IMG/VR virus record: IMGVR_UViG_3300044858_004969
Coordinates: 1-25,199 of that record
DNA from: a virus
Reading direction: 5' to 3' (one strand)
Length of the DNA stretch: 25,199 nucleotides
In this document: positions 22,352 to 25,199 of the stretch, one piece after another
Layout of the letters: each line of letters begins with the position of its first letter
How positions within the stretch are numbered: the stretch's first letter is position 1
Program-made: the position numbers and the translations under genes
The notes under the pieces: model-generated
Databases searched by the model: none
What the model was told of the DNA's origin: nothing
What the model saw: the letters and a program-made list of their open reading frames with translations, nothing else

Positions 22352-22543
22352 TTATGCGGACGTAATTTTCTTTTTTCTTTTGGGCATTACCTCGCTTGCG
22401 TTTTTTGGCAATGGAAGCTTTGAGAGTGCCAATTCGACACCCTCTTGAATCGTGATGTTGTTGACCGCGCAAAAGATTCGAAGCGCGTGCTTCGTTTCTT
22501 TTTTGACTCGCGTTTCAAGCCGGTCGAGTGGTTCCGCTGGCAT
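22352..22543 (-). CDS. Small ribbon-helix-helix-like regulator
   Basis: The 63-residue protein has a MetJ/Arc-style layout: a short strand (DRLETRVKKETKHA) then two helices (HALRIFCAVNNITIQEGVEL, ALSKL), followed by a very basic tail (PKRKKKITSA). GAAAGGAG lies eight bases before the ATG, and the leftward promoter is directly upstream. As the first gene of the early operon beside a divergent promoter pair, it is a candidate binder of the GACTAC repeats there. The fold is likely; the binding site is inferred. Confidence 0.75.
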   Translation of the reverse strand: MPAEPLDRLETRVKKETKHALRIFCAVNNITIQEGVELALSKLPLPKNASEVMPKRKKKITSA

Positions 22544-22562
22544 GTGTCTCCTTTCACTAACT

Positions 22563-22656
22563 GACTACGAAAAGATTCTAATACCATCACGAATTGTAGT
22601 CAATTAGTATTTTGAATATTTTTTGAAACTTTGTACGAATTTTACGATTTGACTAC
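22563..22656. promoter_or_regulatory. Operator candidates: three GACTAC motifs
   Basis: TGACTAC occurs at 22562-22568 (plus), in reverse at 22596-22602 (minus) and at 22650-22656 (plus). The last two overlap the -35 elements of the divergent promoters, and the first lies downstream of the leftward -10. The first two form an inverted pair spaced 27 bases. This is the layout of a shared operator that would repress both directions. The binding protein is unknown; the two flanking small regulators are candidates. Confidence 0.55.
22575..22603 (-). promoter_or_regulatory. Leftward early promoter (sigma70-like)
   Basis: On the minus strand, -35 TTGACT (22598-22603), a 17-base spacer and -10 TAGAAT (22575-22580) form a good sigma70-type promoter about 30 bases before the first early gene. 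It drives the ribbon-helix-helix gene and, by operon continuity, the recombination and replication genes. Its -35 overlaps a GACTAC motif. Confidence 0.75.
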
Positions 22657-22677
22657 ATCTACTTATTGAATGATAAT
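22649..22677 (+). promoter_or_regulatory. Rightward promoter (sigma70-like)
   Basis: TTGACT (22649-22654), 17 bases and GATAAT (22672-22677) give a near-consensus promoter for the plus-strand regulator gene. It sets the transcript start near 22684, which excludes the ATG at 22670 and supports the GTG start. The -35 overlaps a GACTAC motif. Confidence 0.75.
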
Positions 22678-22702
22678 AGTTAATGCAGAAAGGAGGGTAT
22701 CT

Positions 22703-22942
22703 GTGTCTAAGCTAGATAACTTAACGGCTAGACTTCAGATTAGGGTAATGCCGTCAATCATGGCATACCTTGATATGGAAATAGGCCGGTTAAGGACTTC
22801 GCAACTTTGGTTCGGTAATCGCAAACCAAAGCAGGCGGCTATCGTCATGACAGCTATTAAGGCTTTTATGGAATTGCCAGCCGAAGAAAAAGACAGGCTT
22901 TACGCCAAGTTCTTACCAGAATTTGACGACGGCCAATCCTAA
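22703..22942 (+). CDS. Small putative DNA-binding regulator
   Basis: The start is GTG 22703, because AAAGGAGGG lies just before it and the ATG at 22670 lies within the promoter. The 79-residue product (MSKLDNLTARLQIRVMPSIM) has a short strand then helices (YLDMEIGRLRTSQLWFG, RKPKQAAIVMTAIKAFMELP), similar in outline to ribbon-helix-helix proteins. It is transcribed divergently from the early operon and could be the lysogeny repressor or its antagonist. No specific family was recognised. Confidence 0.65.
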   Translation: MSKLDNLTARLQIRVMPSIMAYLDMEIGRLRTSQLWFGNRKPKQAAIVMTAIKAFMELPAEEKDRLYAKFLPEFDDGQS

Positions 22943-23000
22943 CCACCTGAATAAATGAGTAGAGCCTGTGACCAATGCGATGATTAAGCCACAAAAACGC

Positions 23001-23043
23001 TTTTCTAATCCGTTGGGCGGGGGTTCGAATCCCTCCGGGTGTA
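23001..23043 (+). other. attP core: 3' half of a tRNA, best fit Arg-UCU
   Basis: From the anticodon loop TTTCTAA (23002-23008) the sequence follows a tRNA to its end: 3' stem TCCGT, variable bases TGGGC, a T-arm GGGGG-TTCGAAT-CCCTC (23019-23035), acceptor strand CGGGTGT and discriminator A (23043). The 5' half is missing: no ACACCCG-type strand, D-arm or anticodon 5' stem precedes it. This is the usual att core of phages that insert into tRNA genes and restore the 3' end. The integrase gene follows. The anticodon reading UCU makes tRNA-Arg most likely. Confidence 0.75.
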
Positions 23044-23093
23044 TTTTGCCAAAGATTTGTTTTTATGCTATTTTATTTTTGTCACCTGCCTAC

Positions 23094-23135
23094 ATGTACT
23101 CCCGTCAAAATGCCGAGTTTTTGAGTAATGTACTC
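23094..23135 (+). repeat. Pair of ATGTACTC direct repeats before the integrase
   Basis: ATGTACTC occurs at 23094-23101 and 23128-23135, 34 bases apart, between the att core and the integrase start. The second copy is part of a near-palindrome GAGTAATGTACTC. They could be arm-type integrase sites or an operator, or chance. Confidence 0.35.
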
Positions 23136-23157
23136 AATTATCGATGTTTTTGCTGAT

Positions 23158-24204
23158 ATGGGACGCCCTAAGCACAACGTCCCAACTTTACGTCATCATG
23201 CCCATTCCGGGCAGGCGTTCATCTTGTTCAATGGCTTGACCATCTATCTAGGCCACGCCGGGTCGGCTGAAGCGGCAGCGGCCTATCAATCGATTCTGGC
23301 AAACATTACCAAGAGCGGCGAGGCTGTGATTCTGCCTGTTGAGAATCGGCCAAAAATGACCGTAGGCGAAATAGTTAATGAGTATTTGAGTAACTTACCT
23401 AAAAACTACCCTGCTGGCTCTGGCGAGCCAAAAATGATCAATCTCGCGATCCGTTGGTTACTGCGTTTACAGTTTGCGACAATTCAGGCTGAATCATTTA
23501 CCCCAGCCAAGTTTCTTGAACTTCGCCAGGCGTGGGTTGATGCGGGCAAAAGCATCCTTACTATCAATAAATGGCACAACTACACATTGAATCTGTTTCG
23601 TTGGGCGGCTATGACCGACAGGCTCCCGGCCAGCGTCTGGCATTCACTTCAGACCGTCCCCAAGCTCAAGCCTGGTCGATCACCCGCCAAGTCGGCAAAG
23701 ATAGTTCATCCCGTGCCGATTGCAGACGTGGAAGCGGTCAAGGCGGTGGTGTCGGATGTGATCCGTGATTTGATCGACCTGCAAATATTTACCGGGATGC
23801 GGTCAGGCGAAGTCTTAAGCATGACCACCCGGCAGATCGTTGATAACGTCTATCGGCCTGATAAGCATAAGAATAAATGGCGTGGACACAAGCGGGAGAT
23901 TCACCTGGGGCCGCAAGCACGCGCGATCATTGCCAGAAGGTCGGCTGGATTGTCGCCAGATGATCGGCTGTTTAAGCTGCGGGTTGACAGTTATACCACG
24001 TCAATCGACCGTGCCTGTAAGCGGGCAGGGGTAGCGCATTGGCACCCCCACCAGCTTCGGCATTTGGCCGGGTCGATGGTACGGGATAAATATGGCCTGG
24101 ATGCCGCTCAAGCGTTTCTAGGCCACGCCACGGCCAAGACAAGTGAAATTTATGCAAAGGTCAAAACTGATCTATCGAAACAGGCGGCTGAGGAGATTGG
24201 TTGA
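23158..24204 (+). CDS. int: Tyrosine recombinase integrase
   Basis: ATG 23158 (MGRPKHNVPTLRHHAHSGQA) is preferred because integrases of this style begin this way; ATG 23128 adds ten residues and neither has a strong ribosome binding site. Residues 60-165 are a helical core-binding domain; the catalytic part follows. From the longer start the catalytic set is Arg225 (FTGMRSGEVLS), His308 and Arg311 (HPHQLRH), His333 (FLGHATAKTSE) and Tyr342 (EIYAKV), all present. The enzyme should insert the phage at the tRNA site lying just upstream. The N-terminal pattern (MxRPKxNVP, a basic arm-binding region) is one I associate with planctomycete integrases. Confidence 0.92.
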   Translation: MGRPKHNVPTLRHHAHSGQAFILFNGLTIYLGHAGSAEAAAAYQSILANITKSGEAVILPVENRPKMTVGEIVNEYLSNLPKNYPAGSGEPKMINLAIRWLLRLQFATIQAESFTPAKFLELRQAWVDAGKSILTINKWHNYTLNLFRWAAMTDRLPASVWHSLQTVPKLKPGRSPAKSAKIVHPVPIADVEAVKAVVSDVIRDLIDLQIFTGMRSGEVLSMTTRQIVDNVYRPDKHKNKWRGHKREIHLGPQARAIIARRSAGLSPDDRLFKLRVDSYTTSIDRACKRAGVAHWHPHQLRHLAGSMVRDKYGLDAAQAFLGHATAKTSEIYAKVKTDLSKQAAEEIG

Positions 24205-24376
24205 ACTATTCGAAAATTCCGAACAGTTGCAAGTGCATATGAATTATGCGTTTAAACTATATCATAAAAATATTTTTTACTTTTTCTATTTTTTATGTTG
24301 ACTTCGTATCCAGTAGTCGATATATTAAATAGTGTAAGGCAGTGACAAACAAAACAACTCAGCAAGGGGCAGAGAG
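24205..24376. other. AT-rich intergenic region with promoter
   Basis: This 172-base region is rich in A and T, with T-runs at 24271-24296. No gene is visible in it. It holds the promoter listed next and the ribosome binding site of the gene at 24377. No hairpin typical of an integrase terminator is clear. Confidence 0.5.
24298..24326 (+). promoter_or_regulatory. Promoter of the accessory gene group (sigma70-like)
   Basis: TTGACT (24298-24303), a 17-base spacer and TATATT (24321-24326) make a near-consensus promoter. The spacer contains GTAGTC at 24313-24318, the reverse complement of the GACTAC motif found at the early promoters, so one regulator may control all three. Confidence 0.7.
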
Positions 24377-24640
24377 ATGAACGCAACAACCCAAAAGCCT
24401 AAAAAAGGTGACAACTCATGGCTTGGTGTCATGGGCGTTGGCATGGCAAAGTTTTACAACAAGAAAAAAAAGCTAATTGCGATTTGTAACGACACACCAA
24501 ACGCAATAGCTTGTGTGGCAAAAAATATTAACCCGCACATGATTATTGATTCTTTCGGATGTGCCGTTATGCCTGAAAAGGATCGTCTTGAAAACGCTGG
24601 CTGGATGACGTTAGAAAAAGCAAATTACAAAAAGGTCTAA
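24377..24640 (+). CDS. Small hypothetical accessory protein
   Basis: The 87-residue product has an AAGGGGCAGAG leader before its ATG and lies just downstream of a strong promoter. It has a basic N-terminus (TTQKPKKGDNSWLGVMG), a strand-like LIAICNDTPNAIACVAK and DSFGCAVMPEKDRLENA, and a basic end. The composition is AT-rich and unlike the structural genes, typical of lysogeny-region or moron genes. No family was recognised. Confidence 0.6.
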   Translation: MNATTQKPKKGDNSWLGVMGVGMAKFYNKKKKLIAICNDTPNAIACVAKNINPHMIIDSFGCAVMPEKDRLENAGWMTLEKANYKKV

Positions 24641-24701
24641 CACCACCACTCCGCCCCGGTTCATCGCCGGGGCAATCACTCAGCAGATAGGAGAAAGACA
24701 G

Positions 24702-25181
24702 ATGGCCGGATATAGCGGATTCTCAAAAAGTAATAACGCCGTTTATGCCGAAGAAAATGATCGGTTTCCGGCAACAAAGCTGGGAAAAATTCTTGGCATT
24801 TCTCCAGCCGCAATCAAAGCGGTTTTAACGCCTTGCGAATGGCATCATACTTCGAAGCATTATAATAAAACAAACTATTATGACCTCGAAGAAGCAAATG
24901 AAAAAATAGACCAGCTAAAAGCCTGGAAGCCTGAAAAGAAAGATGAACAGGTTTTTGAAGGATGTACTGTTTGCTGGATAGAATGGTCTGGCACTCGCAA
25001 CTATCCACGTAAAATTGAACACAAGATTATAAATGTAACAGTGACTAAAAAAGGTGACTGGTTTCATTTTGATCATGTGATTAATGAAAAACTTACGGTA
25101 AAAATGAAAAAAAACGGAAAAACAAACGGATTTTCTGTGACACATAACAATAAGATCATTAATAATTCATGGGGCTTCTAA
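24702..25181 (+). CDS. Phage accessory protein with possible HTH N-terminus
   Basis: The ATG follows AGGAGAAAGACAG. The 159-residue product starts MAGYSGFSKSNNAVYAEEND, then RFPATKLGKILGISPAAIKA reads like a helix-turn-helix. This opening (GYSxSNNAVxAxExxxxP) is reminiscent of short phage proteins found near lysogeny genes. The middle part (HHTSKHYNKTNYYDLEEANE) and C-terminus (TVKMKKNGKTNGFSVTHNNK) are basic and beta-like, so the protein probably binds nucleic acid. AT-rich like its neighbours. Confidence 0.6.
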   Translation: MAGYSGFSKSNNAVYAEENDRFPATKLGKILGISPAAIKAVLTPCEWHHTSKHYNKTNYYDLEEANEKIDQLKAWKPEKKDEQVFEGCTVCWIEWSGTRNYPRKIEHKIINVTVTKKGDWFHFDHVINEKLTVKMKKNGKTNGFSVTHNNKIINNSWGF

Positions 25182-25199
25182 TGAATGATTTTATCTGTG
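25181..25199 (+). CDS. Start of a further gene, cut by the window end
   Basis: ATG 25181 shares its A with the stop of the previous gene (TAATG) and opens MNDFIC before the window ends. The junction is like others in this genome, so a cotranscribed gene is likely, but only six codons are visible. Confidence 0.35.

Noticed and set aside
22248-22472. A 74-codon minus-strand frame beginning inside the ribbon-helix-helix gene
   Set aside because: It starts at a TTG in another frame of a clear gene, has no ribosome binding site, and its composition looks random; the strong ribosome binding site at its end belongs to the exonuclease.
22960-23043. A complete host tRNA gene before the integrase
   Set aside because: The 5' acceptor strand, D-arm and 5' anticodon stem are missing, so only an att core is supported.

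Overview
The window is a stretch of a temperate tailed-phage genome, probably from a planctomycete host. Almost everything from 1 to about 22.5 kb lies on the minus strand as one tightly packed series of genes, many with ATGA, TGATG or TAATG junctions. A tyrosine integrase and AT-rich accessory genes lie on the plus strand at the right. The host guess rests mainly on the integrase N-terminus (MGRPKHNVPT), which resembles the opening I associate with planctomycete integrases. It is an inference, not proof.

Transcription starts from a divergent promoter pair at 22.57-22.68 kb, between two small putative DNA-binding regulators. Going leftward the early genes come first: a YqaJ-type exonuclease and a RecT-like annealing protein; a 214-bp highly structured intergenic region with a tRNA-like fold; CsrA; a winged-helix replication initiator with an iteron array inside its gene; a zinc-binding replication-associated protein; a RusA-like resolvase; an acyl-carrier-protein-like protein; an XRE regulator; an Ead/Ea22-like protein; and small zinc-ribbon proteins.

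The packaging and virion genes follow: small and large terminase, portal, an Ig-like protein, a repeat-rich tail fibre, a two-lectin-domain protein, a group of small membrane proteins, an orphan DNA methyltransferase, a papain-like cysteine protease, scaffold, P22-type major capsid protein, a putative connector, a tiny lysine-rich protein, and two tandem paralogues. One paralogue carries a ParB/DdrB-like domain; the other runs off the left edge. No tape measure, tail tube or recognisable endolysin is present, so the module continues outside the window or the phage is short-tailed.

To the right, the 3' half of a tRNA (best fit Arg-UCU) lies just before the integrase with phage genes on both sides. 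This is the layout of an attP site in a circular or permuted phage genome, not of an integrated prophage end. Beyond the integrase, a sigma70-like promoter drives two small AT-rich genes and the start of a third.

The points I consider most worth following up are: the papain-like protease next to the scaffold gene; the lambda-style origin of six short palindromes inside the initiator gene; the csrA ribosome binding site that matches the published CsrA recognition motif; the structured RNA between recT and csrA; the phage ACP; a shared GACTAC motif at three promoters; and the long out-of-frame overlap between the terminase genes.
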